DNA from: Staphylococcus pettenkoferi
GTDB lineage: Bacteria; Bacillota; Bacilli; Staphylococcales; Staphylococcaceae
Assembly: GCF_002902685.1 (NCBI RefSeq)
Contig: NZ_PPRN01000002.1
Span: 1-50,277 of the forward strand
Length of the DNA: 50,277 nt
Direction of reading: 5' to 3'
The notes below the pieces were generated by a model that saw nothing but the letters and a program-made list of their open reading frames with translations, was not told where the DNA came from and did no database searches. Shown here one piece after another: positions 8,634-18,658 of the stretch. The stretch's first letter is position 1, and each line of letters begins with the position of its first letter. The position numbers and the translations under genes were made by a program.

Positions 8634-9374
8634 CTATTCTTTAATCGCAAAGGCGCGGACTGGGAAGCCTGGCGCATCTTTCGGCTTCGGACTAATCGTG
8701 TAAATAATAGCTCCACGCGTAGGGAGTTGATCTAAGTTCGTTAACAGTTCGACTTGGAATGTATCTTGACCGAGTACATAGCGCTCACCAACGATATCGC
8801 CATTGCGAGCAGTGTCGACAGAAGCGTCAGTATCAAACGTTTCATGGCCGATTGCTTTAACACCACGTTCTTCAAGTAGGAACTTCAACGCATCGAGTCC
8901 CCAACCAGGCAAGTGCTGGTTGCCATCCTCATCTTTATTCTCAAACGCTTCAGTATCCGGCCAACGTTTAGACCAATCTGTGCGTAAAGCTACGAACGTG
9001 CCACTTTCGATTGCACCATGTTTAGACTCCCATTCGAGTAAATGGTCACGCGTGAGCACGAAATCAGCATCCTCTTGTGCCTCTTTAGCGTAATCTAACA
9101 CGATGAGCGGCAAGACGAGTTCCTTTAAATCAAGGTCGTTTAAATAGCGCTTATTCTCGACGAAATGAATAGGCGCATCAATATGTGTACCGTACTGAGT
9201 GACGATATTCCAACGTTGTACGAAGAAACCATGTTCTGGCACAGTAAATAGCGTCGACACTTCTGCCTTTTCAAAGTCACTGAAGCGTGGAATCTCCTCG
9301 TCAAAGGTGTGGGTTAAATCGACCCACGTGGCCGACTTCAGTTGTTCAAGTTGTTTCCATAGTGGATAGCTCAT
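8634..9374 (-). CDS. Cyclase-family metal-dependent hydrolase, last gene of the met operon
   Basis: Protein of 246 residues in the cyclase/kynurenine-formamidase-like superfamily (PF04199). The metal site motif QYGTHIDAPIHF supplies the family's His, Asp and His ligands, with an early DLTHTFDEEIP segment typical of the fold. It sits 153 bp after metE on the same strand. In S. aureus the methionine operon is described as metICFE-mdh, with a last gene annotated as a putative metal-dependent hydrolase, which fits. The substrate is unknown. ATG at 9374 is preferred, because AAAGGTGA precedes it by 5-6 bases. An in-frame GTG at 9383 is too close to that site. Confidence 0.82.
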   Translation of the reverse strand: MSYPLWKQLEQLKSATWVDLTHTFDEEIPRFSDFEKAEVSTLFTVPEHGFFVQRWNIVTQYGTHIDAPIHFVENKRYLNDLDLKELVLPLIVLDYAKEAQEDADFVLTRDHLLEWESKHGAIESGTFVALRTDWSKRWPDTEAFENKDEDGNQHLPGWGLDALKFLLEERGVKAIGHETFDTDASVDTARNGDIVGERYVLGQDTFQVELLTNLDQLPTRGAIIYTISPKPKDAPGFPVRAFAIKE

Positions 9375-9527
9375 GTGTATCACCTTTCCTTTATTAAAAT
9401 GCGTAAATAATGACTGATAGGGTATTTCTTATCTAATCGTTGAATATGAAGATCGTGAGGATTCATGAAACATTTTAACTATCATAAATCCTCATCAACC
9501 TTGAAGAGCGGATTCATTCCATCTCAA

Positions 9528-11771
9528 TCAAGACGTCTTCTCTAAATTATCTTCACGTAAATGACGTACTGCCTCTACTAGCACACTCAAGGCTTCTTTC
9601 ACTTCTTCTTCTTTACGTGTCTTCAAGCCACAGTCCGGGTTCACCCAGAACAATGAACGGTCAATATTCTGTAAAGCACGCGTAATCGCTGTCGTAATTT
9701 CACTTTCTTTAGGAATACGTGGACTATGAATGTCATATACGCCAAGTCCAATTCCTAAATCATACGTAATATCTTCAAAGTCTTTGATCAAATCACCATG
9801 ACTACGTGACGTTTCAATAGAAATCACGTCTGCATCTAGCTCACGAATAGCATGAATAATTTGTCCAAATTGAGAATAGCACATATGCGTATGAATTTGT
9901 GTCGCATCTGCCACTGATGATGTCGCTAAACGGAAGGAATGAACGGCTTTCTGTAAGTAATCTTCATGATATTCAGAACGGAGCGGTAAACCTTCACGCA
10001 AAGCAGGTTCATCGACTTGTATAATACGTATACCCGCTTCTTCCAATGCGAGCACTTCCTCATTAATCGCGAGCGCAATTTGATCTTGTACGCGTGAACG
10101 AGGAATGTCTACGCGTTCAAATGACCAGTTCAAGATAGTCACAGGTCCTGTTAACATACCTTTGACCGGGTGAGTAGTGAGACTTTGCGCATACTTCGTT
10201 TCAGCTACCGTAATCGGTTCTGTCCATTTCACATCACCATAGATGATAGGTGGTTTCACAGCACGAGATCCGTAAGATTGCACCCAACCGTATTTCGTTA
10301 CGAGGAAGCCTTGAAGACGCTCACCGAAGTATTCCACCATGTCGTTACGTTCGAACTCACCGTGGACGAAGACGTCGAGTCCGATATCTTCTTGAATGCG
10401 AATCCAGCGCGCGATTTCTTGTTCTAAGAACGTACGATATTCTGCGTCGGAAATGCGCTGATTCTTCCAATCCGCCCGTTGTTTACGCACCTCAGTGGAT
10501 TGAGGGAATGAGCCAATCGTAGTTGTAGGTAAATCCGGCAACTGTAAGTGTTCTTGTTGTGCGACGCGGCGTGTCTCAAATGGCGATTGGCGCGCCGTGC
10601 GTACAGCATCGAAATCGTACTCTGCGTTTTTGAAGTCTTGTTGGTTAAAGGGTTCATAACGTGCTTGTAATGTGTTGAACTTGTCCGCGTCGTTATCGTT
10701 GAAGAGGCGTTTTAATGCGTCTAGTTCATCGAGTTTCTCCGTCGCAAAGCTTAAACCTTCTGCGATATCTTCTTCGAGCTGTTCATCATCGAGTGATACA
10801 GGCACGTGTAAAAGGGAAGATGACGGCTGAATCACGAGTTCGTCTGTATAGTCTAACAACGTCTCAATCAAGTGCTTTTTATCCTCTAAATCTGCAGCCC
10901 ACACGTTGCGACCGTCAATAATTCCAGCATAAATCGCTTTCTCTTTACCGAGATAACCAGACTGAATTTGCGCTAAGTTGTAACCATGGTCGTGCACAAA
11001 GTCTAAACCATAACCTTTCACAGGTAAGGTGTTCAGAAATTCGATGTTTGCGCGTTCAAAGTACGTTTGAATGACGAGCTTGTCGCCTAACCCTGCTTCA
11101 GCAAATTCATCATATGCACGTTGCGTTATCGTTTCATATTTGGCACTATCGTCTGTCACGAGAATAGGTTCATCGATTTGAATGTAAGGCGCACCTGCTT
11201 CAACGAGTTCTGTTAATACTTGTCGGTATAACGGAAGTAACGTTTCCACTTTCTCTTCAAATGACTGCGCACCACCTTTCGATAATGCGACAAAGGTAAT
11301 AGGACCGAGAATCACAGGATGCGCCTCGACGTTAAGAGATTGCGCAAATTCATACCGCTCGAGTAATGTATTGTGCGTCACTTGTGGCTCGACGTTGTCC
11401 CACTCTGGAACGATGTAGTGGTAGTTCGTGTTAAACCACTTAATCAAAGCACTTGCGACGTGTTCTTTATTACCACGTGCGATGTCGAAGAGTAAATCTG
11501 TATCGACAGGGCGACCTTGGAAACGTTCAGGAATAATGTTGAAGAGTAGAGATGTATCTAACACGTGATCATAGAGTGAGAAGTCTCCTACGGGAATGCT
11601 GTCGAGATGATAGTGCTTCTGCAGTAAGAGGTTCTCCTTGTGTAACGCGTTGAGCTGTTCGTGCAGTTCCTCGAGTGTAATGCGGTGTGCCCAGTAACTT
11701 TCAATGCCTTTCTTCCATTCTCTCTTTCTACCTAGTCTTGGAAATCCTAAATTTGATGTTGTAATTGTCAT
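9528..11771 (-). CDS. metE: Cobalamin-independent methionine synthase
   Basis: 5-methyltetrahydropteroyltriglutamate-homocysteine methyltransferase, 747 residues, full length for MetE. It makes methionine from homocysteine in the cytoplasm without vitamin B12. The N-terminus holds the folate-side motif [14 protein letters not shown]. The zinc ligands of the catalytic C-terminal barrel are visible: His629 and Cys631 in HTHMC, Glu653 and Cys714 in NPDCGLKTR. Its ATG overlaps the stop of the upstream metF by 4 bp, so the two are translationally coupled. Downstream, a hairpin GAGGATT/AATCCTC (9457-9493) without a T run separates it from the hydrolase gene. It is expressed from the T-box-controlled met promoter. 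Confidence 0.97.
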   Translation of the reverse strand: MTITTSNLGFPRLGRKREWKKGIESYWAHRITLEELHEQLNALHKENLLLQKHYHLDSIPVGDFSLYDHVLDTSLLFNIIPERFQGRPVDTDLLFDIARGNKEHVASALIKWFNTNYHYIVPEWDNVEPQVTHNTLLERYEFAQSLNVEAHPVILGPITFVALSKGGAQSFEEKVETLLPLYRQVLTELVEAGAPYIQIDEPILVTDDSAKYETITQRAYDEFAEAGLGDKLVIQTYFERANIEFLNTLPVKGYGLDFVHDHGYNLAQIQSGYLGKEKAIYAGIIDGRNVWAADLEDKKHLIETLLDYTDELVIQPSSSLLHVPVSLDDEQLEEDIAEGLSFATEKLDELDALKRLFNDNDADKFNTLQARYEPFNQQDFKNAEYDFDAVRTARQSPFETRRVAQQEHLQLPDLPTTTIGSFPQSTEVRKQRADWKNQRISDAEYRTFLEQEIARWIRIQEDIGLDVFVHGEFERNDMVEYFGERLQGFLVTKYGWVQSYGSRAVKPPIIYGDVKWTEPITVAETKYAQSLTTHPVKGMLTGPVTILNWSFERVDIPRSRVQDQIALAINEEVLALEEAGIRIIQVDEPALREGLPLRSEYHEDYLQKAVHSFRLATSSVADATQIHTHMCYSQFGQIIHAIRELDADVISIETSRSHGDLIKDFEDITYDLGIGLGVYDIHSPRIPKESEITTAITRALQNIDRSLFWVNPDCGLKTRKEEEVKEALSVLVEAVRHLREDNLEKTS

Positions 11772-13609
11772 AATAATGCCTCCTGTTTCGTTGAAGTGAT
11801 CGTTTGTGAATACTGTGCGAGTTCAATGGTCAAGTCCACGCGTTGAAATGGTGTGATGAGATATAGGCCATTGAAGTAGCGATGGACAGTCTCAATCAAT
11901 GCTTTCGAGAGTTTGAGACTCAGTGCTTTCGTCTTTGCTGCGTCATCTTTTACCGCTTCAAACTGCTCCAAGATGTCGTCGGAGAGTGTGATACCTGGGA
12001 CTTCATTGTGTAAAAATAACGCATTGTTGTAGCTCGTTATCGGCATGATACCGATATAAAACGGCGTTTCTAAATGTTTTGTAGCTTCATAGATTTCTTG
12101 AATCTTGTCACTGCTGTAGACGGGTTGCGTAATAAAGTAATGTGTTCCGTGCTTGATCTTCTGTTCCGCCCTTTTAACTGCGTGGTCTAAGCGACGGACG
12201 TTAGGATCAAAGGCGCCAGCGATGTTAAAATGCGTACGTTGTTTCAACTCTGCACCGTCTGTATTGATGCCTTGGTTAAAACGCAGGGCCATCTCAGTGA
12301 GCCCTCTCGAATTCACATCATACACGTTGGTAGCACCGGGTAAATTTCCGATGCGTGCAGGATCGCCGGTAATCGCTAATATTTCGGTGATATCGAGTAA
12401 AGATAGACCGAGAAGATGAGACTGTAAGCCAATTAAATTGCGGTCTCGACAGGTGATGTGCACTAAAGGTTCTAAGTTGTATTGCTGTTTGATAATGCTT
12501 GCCGCTGCAATGTTACTTATACGCACAGTGGCGAGCGAATTGTCGGCTAAAGTAAGGGCGTCGATACCTAGTTGGTCGAGTTGTTGGACGTTGTCGAAGA
12601 AAGTGGACGTATCCAAGTGCTTCGGTGTGTCTAATTCGACGATAATCGACGGGCGTTGTTTGACGATGGACGTCAGATTCTTCTTACGTGTCGCTGTCGG
12701 TTGATTGCGTTCACGCTTCTTAATCGGGATGACATTTTTACGTGTCACCGGCGACAAATCTTTAACTGCTTGCTTGATATAGCGCACATGTTCAGGTGTC
12801 GTGCCACAACATCCTCCAATAAGCCGGACGCCTTCGTTGATGAGTTTTTGAGCCATTTTACCGAAATAAGCAGCATTATCGCTATAACGTATTTCTTGGT
12901 TCTCAATATCGAGCAGACTCGCGTTCGGATAACACGAGAGATAAGCGTCTTGTGGCAGGTCGATATGTGAGAAAGACTGCTGCATGTGATGTGGGCCGTG
13001 GTGACAGTTGAGCCCCACGATATTCGCACCACATTTGACGACGTGCTGAATTGCTCGGTTAATCTCTGTGCTGTCCTTCAGATAGTGCGTGTTCGAAGCG
13101 GTGAGTTGCGCGATAATCGGACGGTCGGTCATCTCTCGGGCGAGCTTGATGACAGCGGTGAGTTCCTCTAAGTCGTAGTACGTTTCAAAGAGTAGCGCGT
13201 CGACATCAGATTGGATTAAGGTCTCGATTTGTAGCTCGGTATGATAGAGAATCGTCGACAAACTCAAATCTTCTTGCGTTACGCTGCGGAAGCCTCCGAC
13301 CGTACCGAGAATGATTGTCTCAGGTTGAGCTGCACGTTGAGCAATCGCTACTGCAGCTTGATGGATGTGTTTCACTTTGTGCTCCAAGCCAAATGCTTTC
13401 AACTTCTCAAAGTTGGCGCCGTACGTGTTGGTTTGGATGACGTCCGCCCCAGCTTCAATGTACGAACGGTGAATCGCTTCGATCTTCTCTGGATGAGTGA
13501 GGTTGTAAGCTTCTGGGCAGGTATCCAATCCTTCTGTGAAGAGAATCGTGCCCATTGCGCCATCACCGACGAGGACTTGGGTCTGTAGTTTGTGTAAAAG
13601 GTTATCCAT
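11768..13609 (-). CDS. metF: Bifunctional homocysteine S-methyltransferase / methylenetetrahydrofolate reductase
   Basis: Fusion of 613 residues (YitJ type). The N-terminal Hcy-methyltransferase half (1-290) has zinc cysteines Cys202 in GLNCHHG and Cys267/Cys268 in [10 protein letters not shown]. The C-terminal half (about 315-600) is a TIM-barrel methylenetetrahydrofolate reductase that supplies 5-methyl-THF for MetE. The staphylococcal literature calls the gene metF. ATG at 13609 is preferred over the adjacent GTG at 13612, because GGAGG lies 6 bases upstream. The frame-corrected end of metC overlaps this start by 8 bp, and the ribosome binding site lies inside the metC 3' end. That implies coupling, and the metC frameshift could disturb it. 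Confidence 0.93.
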   Translation of the reverse strand: MDNLLHKLQTQVLVGDGAMGTILFTEGLDTCPEAYNLTHPEKIEAIHRSYIEAGADVIQTNTYGANFEKLKAFGLEHKVKHIHQAAVAIAQRAAQPETIILGTVGGFRSVTQEDLSLSTILYHTELQIETLIQSDVDALLFETYYDLEELTAVIKLAREMTDRPIIAQLTASNTHYLKDSTEINRAIQHVVKCGANIVGLNCHHGPHHMQQSFSHIDLPQDAYLSCYPNASLLDIENQEIRYSDNAAYFGKMAQKLINEGVRLIGGCCGTTPEHVRYIKQAVKDLSPVTRKNVIPIKKRERNQPTATRKKNLTSIVKQRPSIIVELDTPKHLDTSTFFDNVQQLDQLGIDALTLADNSLATVRISNIAAASIIKQQYNLEPLVHITCRDRNLIGLQSHLLGLSLLDITEILAITGDPARIGNLPGATNVYDVNSRGLTEMALRFNQGINTDGAELKQRTHFNIAGAFDPNVRRLDHAVKRAEQKIKHGTHYFITQPVYSSDKIQEIYEATKHLETPFYIGIMPITSYNNALFLHNEVPGITLSDDILEQFEAVKDDAAKTKALSLKLSKALIETVHRYFNGLYLITPFQRVDLTIELAQYSQTITSTKQEALL

Positions 13610-14737
13610 CACATCCCTCCTTTAATGCGTGATTGAGGTCGGCAATCAACTCGGTTGGATCTTCAAGACCAACGCTTAGTCGAAAGAGCCCCATGTAATT
13701 TGTCTAGCCTCTCGAATGTCGTGTGGAATCGCGGCATGTGACATCGTAGCTGGGTGAGACAAGATTGTTTCTACGCCACCTAAACTGACTGAAACGAGTG
13801 GAAGTGTGAGCGCATCGACGAAGGCTTGTGCACGTGTTTCGTCTTGAAGTCGAAATCCGAGTACTGCGCCACCATGGCGTGCTTGTGAAAGATGAAGGTC
13901 GCTATGCCCGGGATAGTACACTTCACTCACTGCAGGATGTTGTTCGAGAAATTGAACGACCTTGTGCGCGTTAGCCACAGATTGGTTGTAGCGGACGGGT
14001 AACGTTTTTAAATGTTTAGCCAAAGTCCAGCTATCTTGAGCAGATAATGCCGTTCCTGTTCCGTTTTGTAAAAGGTAAAGCTGCTCCGCTAAATCGTTGC
14101 GCTTAACGATTATGGCGCCTGCGATTAAATCACTGTGGCCGCTGAGAAATTTCGTCGCGCTGTGAATGACGATATCCGCGTCTAACTGAAGCGGGGATTG
14201 ACCTAAAGGTGTCATAAACGTATTATCTACAGCGACATCGATGTGATGCTGATGTGCGAGTTCTGCCGCACGACGAATGTCCGTAATTTTAAATTTTGGA
14301 TTGGACGGTGTTTCCAAATAGAGTAGCCGTGTTTCCGGTCGAATCGCACGCTGAATATTTTTAATATCTGTCGTATCAACGGTAGTAAAGTGAAGGTTAA
14401 AACGATTCAGAATTTGACGTGTCAGTCGAAAGGTGCCGCCATAGACATCATCAGGCAAGATTACATGGTCTCCAGACTTCAGAGATAAGAAGACGGCTGT
14501 AATTGCGGCGATACCGGAAGCGAAAGCAAAGGCGTGTGTGCCACCTTCAAGTCGCGCGAGTTTCTCTTCCAACAGTTGGCGGTTAGGGTTGCCACTGCGT
14601 GCATAATCAAATGCCGTGTGCCCACCTAATTGCGATTGGTGAAACGTCGAAGAATCATAGAGCGGTGGGTTAGCTGAGTCGTAGGTGTGACCTCTCTGTT
14701 GATCGAAGAGGACTTCTGTTTCTGGCGATAATGTCAT
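13602..14737 (-). pseudogene. metC: Cystathionine beta-lyase, apparent one-base frameshift near the 3' end
   Basis: PLP enzyme of the Cys/Met metabolism family that would split cystathionine to homocysteine. The intact part reads 353 residues, stopping at 13676. PLP-binding Lys196 lies in SATKFLSGHSD, and the LGGVETILSHPATMSH signature is present. After residue 350 the frame runs into WGSFD-stop. Moving to the next frame at the four-base C run 13689-13692 (G on the coding strand) restores GLFRLSVGLEDP, continuing to a stop at 13602-13604 as in full-length homologues. One missing G explains it, either as a real mutation or a sequencing slip. Its ATG overlaps the metI stop by 4 bp. If read through, the product is about 380 residues. 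Confidence 0.85.
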
Positions 14738-15837
14738 GTGACCACTCCTTTCTGTGCTTGATTTAATGCTTGAATAATGTCACGTTCAATGTCGTTGTAA
14801 TGTTCAATGCCGACCGAGAGTCGAATTAAATATGCGTCAATACCGCGTTTAACCTTTTCCGCATCAGGCATATCGACGTGCGTTTGGGTATAAGGGAAAG
14901 TGATAAAGGTTTCTGTGCCACCCAAACTTTCAGCGAAGATACAGGTTTTGAGATTTTTTAACAATAGCCCAACGTCGTATTGAGGATTCAGTCGCAAACT
15001 CAACATACCTGTCTGTCCGCTATAGAGCACCTCGCTAATCGCTTCCAACTCCTCGCAACGCTCTGCTAAACGACGCGCGTTCGACTCTGCACGTTCCATG
15101 CGTAGGTGAAGGGTCTTCAAGCCATGTTGTAGGAGATAGCTATCAAAGGGCGAGAGCGTCGCGCCTATCATGTTGTGATAACTCCCCAGTGTTTCTGCTA
15201 AACTGTCATCTTTCACCGTAACTACTCCTGCGAGCACATCGTTATGACCGCCAATATACTTCGTCGCCGAGTGAAGCACGATATCTGCTCCGTCTGCTAA
15301 AGGTGTGGAGAGATACGGCGTTAAGAATGTGTTGTCGATAATCGTGAGCAAGTTATGTTGTTGTGCGAGTTCGTAATACGGTTGCGGGTCGATCGCAATC
15401 ATCTGTGGATTGGAAATCGGTTCGATAAACAATGCACGTGTCTGTGATGTAATCGCTCGTTGCACTTCGTCATAGTTCGTGAAATCTACATAGGTAAAAT
15501 GAATGTCGTAATGCGTTTCGTAATGTGTGAAAAGTCGAAAGGTCCCGCCATATAAATCAAAGGATACGAGCACTTCGTCACCAGGTTGAAAGAGGTGACA
15601 AATGAGTTGAATCGCAGCCATACCGCTCGATGTCGCGAAAGAAGCTGTACCCTGTTCAAGGCGGGCAAACGCTTCTTCAAATGCTGAACGTGTCGGATTC
15701 TTGGTTCGCGTATAATCGTAGCCTGTCGATTCACCTAGATGTGGATGTTGATAGGCGGTAGATAGGTGAATAGGGTTCGCAATTGCACCGGTCGCGTCTT
15801 GAGTGAGCGCGATTTGAGCGAATTCAGTATCTTTCAT
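14734..15837 (-). CDS. metI: Cystathionine gamma-synthase / O-acetylhomoserine sulfhydrylase type
   Basis: First gene of the met operon; PLP enzyme of 367 residues. It joins an activated homoserine with cysteine (or sulfide) in the first step toward methionine. PLP lysine Lys193 lies in HSATKYIGGHND. Tyr and Arg phosphate-binding residues appear in GYDYTRTKNPTR, and SLGGTETFITFP is the family signature. Its start follows the T-box terminator by about 35 bases, with AAGGAGG ahead of ATG. It resembles its neighbour metC and both arose from the same family. The order metI-metC-metF-metE matches S. aureus. Whether the preferred acceptor is acetyl- or succinyl-homoserine cannot be read here. Confidence 0.92.
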   Translation of the reverse strand: MKDTEFAQIALTQDATGAIANPIHLSTAYQHPHLGESTGYDYTRTKNPTRSAFEEAFARLEQGTASFATSSGMAAIQLICHLFQPGDEVLVSFDLYGGTFRLFTHYETHYDIHFTYVDFTNYDEVQRAITSQTRALFIEPISNPQMIAIDPQPYYELAQQHNLLTIIDNTFLTPYLSTPLADGADIVLHSATKYIGGHNDVLAGVVTVKDDSLAETLGSYHNMIGATLSPFDSYLLQHGLKTLHLRMERAESNARRLAERCEELEAISEVLYSGQTGMLSLRLNPQYDVGLLLKNLKTCIFAESLGGTETFITFPYTQTHVDMPDAEKVKRGIDAYLIRLSVGIEHYNDIERDIIQALNQAQKGVVT

Positions 15838-15870
15838 GCGTGAACAACCTCCTTGTGAGTAAAATAAAAA

Positions 15871-16297
15871 AAGCTTTCGTCCTTTAAACCCGATTTGAAT
15901 CGGATGTAAAGGACGAAAGCTTCATTTTTCGTGGTACCACCTATATTTGTTGCTTCATCGCTAAAGCAACCTCAACCAGTACGCTAAATGTTAAAGTCGC
16001 GAATGGTTGAACGAAGTAACCTCTCACCGAGTGCAAAATAAAAACCCATTTCGTCTATACAAAATGAGTATCAACACGGTTGAGGACGTGGAAATCCAGT
16101 ACGCCATTTAACAAATGTTAATACTGTCTCGCTATAACGGGCGAACCCGTTGACACCTCATATTGGCATCAACACTCAAAGGCCATTTTCAAACTTTCTT
16201 TCTGGATCTTCTTTCAGCAAACGAAGACTCTCTGTGCCAGCAGTGTAAGTTCTACTTTCCTTATTGCTGTGTTTCAATGCGTTGTGAACTTGTTATC
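15871..16297 (-). promoter_or_regulatory. T-box riboswitch leader of the methionine operon
   Basis: On the minus strand the T-box sequence GGTGGTACCACG (15930-15941) is followed by a strong terminator. AAAGCTTTCGTCCTTTA pairs with TAAAGGACGAAAGCTTT (15871-15922), followed by seven T. Uncharged tRNA pairing with the T-box would favour the antiterminator and let transcription reach metI. The leader is long, about 430 nt, as described for the S. aureus met leader, which reads initiator tRNA-Met. A hairpin near 16150-16175 presents AUAUGA in its loop, so it holds an AUG codon. I cannot prove that this is the specifier. Confidence 0.9.
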
Positions 16298-16303
16298 ATT
16301 AAG

Positions 16304-16348
16304 TTTATAGAGTGGGGGTTTATTTGTCAACCACTTTTTCTGAAAATA
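16304..16348 (-). promoter_or_regulatory. Met operon promoter with an adjacent CodY-like box
   Basis: The minus strand carries TTGACA (16325-16330) and a TATAAA box (16304-16309) with a short 15-base spacer. Directly upstream, CTTTTTCTGAAAATA (16334-16348, plus-strand reading) matches the CodY consensus AATTTTCWGAAAATT at 12 of 15 positions. CodY is known to repress methionine genes in S. aureus, so the placement makes sense. The site is inferred from consensus only. Confidence 0.6.
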
Positions 16349-16471
16349 GCGATTTGGTGTAATTCGAAAATGATGGAGAAGTCTTGCTGTATCTAGGATA
16401 AATACTTGTTTAGTAAGAGAGAAATTTTTTACAATAAAGAGTAATGAATCACACATGAGGGAGTGCAAAGC

Positions 16472-17296
16472 ATGGCGTTATCCAACGACCAACGTATCGC
16501 GCAACAAGCAGACGAGAAAGTTCAATCTATACCTATTCAGCAAATTAAACCGAATCCTTATCAACCACGCAAAACGTTCGATGAAGCGAAGTTAAATGAT
16601 CTCGCTGATTCGATTCGTCAACATGGTATCTTGCAACCTATCGTGCTAAGCGAAAGCGTTCAGGGCTATTATATCGTCGTGGGTGAGCGACGTTATCGTG
16701 CTTCGCAACTTGCTGGTTTGACTGAAATGCCAGCGATTGTGAAAGCTCTGACTGAGACAGATATGATGGAGCTGGCGATTATTGAGAATTTACAGCGTGA
16801 AGATTTGAATGCGATGGAAGAAGCGGAAAGTTATCAGAAGCTGATGGATGATCTACATATTACGCAACAAGATGTCGCGAAACGTTTGAGTAAGTCTCGG
16901 CCATATGTCGCGAATATGTTGCGTTTGTTGAACTTGCCTAAATCAGTGGCAGATATGGTAAGAAAAGGTGAGGTTTCTGGTGGTCATGGACGCACATTGC
17001 TTGCTGTTAAGGACGCGCAAGCGATGAAGCGGTTAGCCAACCGGGTGTCTAAAGAACAGTGGAGCGTCCGGTATTTAGAAAGTTATTTAGCGGACAATGA
17101 ATCTAAAAAGCAAACCTCTCAGAAAGCGACTAAGCAAACGAAACCTCGCTTTATTCAAAAACAAGAACGCCAGCTCAAAGAACATTACGGCACGGATGTG
17201 ACGATTTCGACACGAAAACAGAAAGGACAGATTACCTTCGAATTCACCTCAGAAGAGGAATTTAAGCGTCTTATTCGTCAACTCAACCGAGAATGA
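16472..17296 (+). CDS. parB: ParB/Spo0J-family chromosome partition protein
   Basis: ParB-family CTPase clamp, 274 residues, that loads at parS sites and helps origin segregation and SMC loading. The N-terminal domain has IKPNPYQPRKTF and the CTP-binding box GERRYRAS. A helix-turn-helix (TQQDVAKRLSKSRPYVANML, about 130-150) binds parS, and the C-terminal 50 residues form the dimer domain. ATG at 16472 lies 8 bases after GAGGGAG; an in-frame GTG at 16463 overlaps that site. As usual in staphylococci it stands alone, without parA, and beside mscS. I found no perfect 16-bp parS site nearby. Confidence 0.9.
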   Translation: MALSNDQRIAQQADEKVQSIPIQQIKPNPYQPRKTFDEAKLNDLADSIRQHGILQPIVLSESVQGYYIVVGERRYRASQLAGLTEMPAIVKALTETDMMELAIIENLQREDLNAMEEAESYQKLMDDLHITQQDVAKRLSKSRPYVANMLRLLNLPKSVADMVRKGEVSGGHGRTLLAVKDAQAMKRLANRVSKEQWSVRYLESYLADNESKKQTSQKATKQTKPRFIQKQERQLKEHYGTDVTISTRKQKGQITFEFTSEEEFKRLIRQLNRE

Positions 17297-17328
17297 TGAG
17301 GCATTCTTGTTGCAGCTGTGCGCACAAG

Positions 17329-17398
17329 AAAAATCGCTTGTCTAAGTAAGAGTGGAGTGAGCCTTCTGAAACTGCTCTAACCTTCATAGACAAGCGAT
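17329..17398 (-). terminator. Terminator between parB and the DUF3021 gene
   Basis: A 12-bp perfect stem, ATCGCTTGTCTA (17333-17344) and TAGACAAGCGAT (17387-17398), has a five-T tail on the minus strand. It ends the DUF3021/LytTR transcript and may block parB read-through. Confidence 0.8.
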
Positions 17399-17405
17399 AT
17401 TGATG

Positions 17406-17861
17406 TTATCTTCTTTGATTTAAAGCACGATTGATTTCTGCGACAGATTTTTTATTTCGCTGATACTGAATGATCCAAATAATGCTATAAATGACGATGT
17501 AGATAATGACAAAGCTTATAATAGGAGCGACTTTGAGTGGAAACCATCCTGCTAAAATGGCTAAAGGGAAGAATCCACCGAACATCAATATGAAATGAGC
17601 GATAGTAATCTTCCATAGTGACCACTCTGCACGTTCGTATAATAGTCCACCTACAAAGAATAGGATACCGATAAGCGCCCAAATAATGATGGAAATCAAC
17701 ATAATCATAGGCTCATTAAGGTGTGCATAGTAAAGCTGCCCCATTGTGGAAACAGGTGATTGAGGATAATAGTGTCCGTGCCCAAAGATAAAGCTAAAGA
17801 CGAGCGACAAGGCAAGACCGATTATGATACCTAACATACTACTTCTAAAGATTCCTCTCAT
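17406..17861 (-). CDS. DUF3021 four-helix membrane protein
   Basis: Membrane protein of 151 residues with four predicted transmembrane helices (about 7-27, 50-75, 84-105 and 110-132) and a basic C-terminal tail (YQRNKK onward). It overlaps the LytTR gene by 4 bp (ATGA), so the two are translated together. DUF3021 proteins are regularly encoded with stand-alone LytTR regulators. In streptococcal pairs of this kind the membrane partner restrains the regulator until a signal arrives. No enzymatic motif is seen, so a role as sensor or anti-regulator is inference from context. Confidence 0.8.
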   Translation of the reverse strand: MRGIFRSSMLGIIIGLALSLVFSFIFGHGHYYPQSPVSTMGQLYYAHLNEPMIMLISIIIWALIGILFFVGGLLYERAEWSLWKITIAHFILMFGGFFPLAILAGWFPLKVAPIISFVIIYIVIYSIIWIIQYQRNKKSVAEINRALNQRR

Positions 17862-18304
17862 AGTGACAACCTCTCCTTAATTAATTTAAGATAACGACGC
17901 GATGAATGCGTATAATCTACATTATTGAAATAAATGCGAATTAACCCGTTGGCTTGAAGCTGTAACTTATAAATCGCATCGATGTTCACAATTTCAGACT
18001 TTGAAATGCGTACGAACTGTGTAGGAAGCGCAGATTCAAGTTCGTATAAACGATAAGTAACCCTATATTCTGTGTCACGCGTGCATGCATAAACGTTTTT
18101 ATTCAGTGACATAAATGAGCGAATGTCCTTGATGTCGAGAAAGTAAATATCACCCTCAATGCTTCCTTTGATTTCTGTTAACCTTCCTAAGTCATCGACA
18201 TACGAGACGAGCTGTTGAATCTCTTCTGTCATCTCAGGTCCCTCAATTGAGATCTGTTCTTCGGGATGGGCACTTCCGATATTGAGTTTGAGTTTCACAT
18301 TCAC
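17858..18304 (-). CDS. LytTR-domain DNA-binding regulator
   Basis: Cytoplasmic regulator of 148 residues. Residues about 1-50 form a small N-terminal region, and about 52-148 a LytTR DNA-binding domain: YFLDIKDIRSFMSLNK, then FVRISKSEIVNIDAI and the terminal SRRYLKLIKERL. It lacks a receiver domain, so it is not a classical two-component regulator. It is likely controlled by the DUF3021 protein made from the overlapping gene. The target genes are unknown; such pairs commonly control their own operon. The ATG follows an AGAGGAGAGGTG ribosome binding site. A TATACT box lies near 18336-18341 on the minus strand. Confidence 0.85.
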   Translation of the reverse strand: MNVKLKLNIGSAHPEEQISIEGPEMTEEIQQLVSYVDDLGRLTEIKGSIEGDIYFLDIKDIRSFMSLNKNVYACTRDTEYRVTYRLYELESALPTQFVRISKSEIVNIDAIYKLQLQANGLIRIYFNNVDYTHSSRRYLKLIKERLSL

Positions 18305-18658
18305 CTCTCCTCTCTTTTGTTCATTCGTTAAGTATAGTAAAACACATCTTAAGTGCTGATAGCGGCATCTTAGACAACTGGTAGAACAGACGAGATAAGT
18401 GGTCGTTTTAAACAGCCCTTAACATATGGTGGGGGTCAAAGTATGATAGGACTCACTTATTGACTATACAGGTGAGTTATTTTATATTGAATTCTTGATA
18501 AGTTACGCTAAGAGTAAGGGTTAAGCCCAATTTGAACATTCTAACGTACGTCAGACTCATTGAGTTAGCAGGATCTCCGCTCATTTCGACCTCAAGGTGG
18601 AGGGCAAAGTTTGAGTGAAGGTTTATACTGATGAGTAGATATTAGAGGAGGTCTTTCT
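18305..18658. other. Divergent spacer between the LytTR operon and mscS
   Basis: About 350 bp with no gene. It must hold the divergent promoters. A weak hairpin, ACTCAC (18451-18456) with GTGAGT (18472-18477), is followed by an AT-rich tail. I saw no convincing pair of LytTR direct repeats. Confidence 0.35.

Noticed and set aside
13681..13700. Programmed -1 ribosomal frameshift in metC
   Set aside because: The run is only TGGGGC with no slippery heptamer or clear downstream pseudoknot. A missing base, real or from sequencing, is simpler.
16472..17296. parS site beside parB
   Set aside because: I looked for a sequence close to the 16-bp parS palindrome around the gene and found none.
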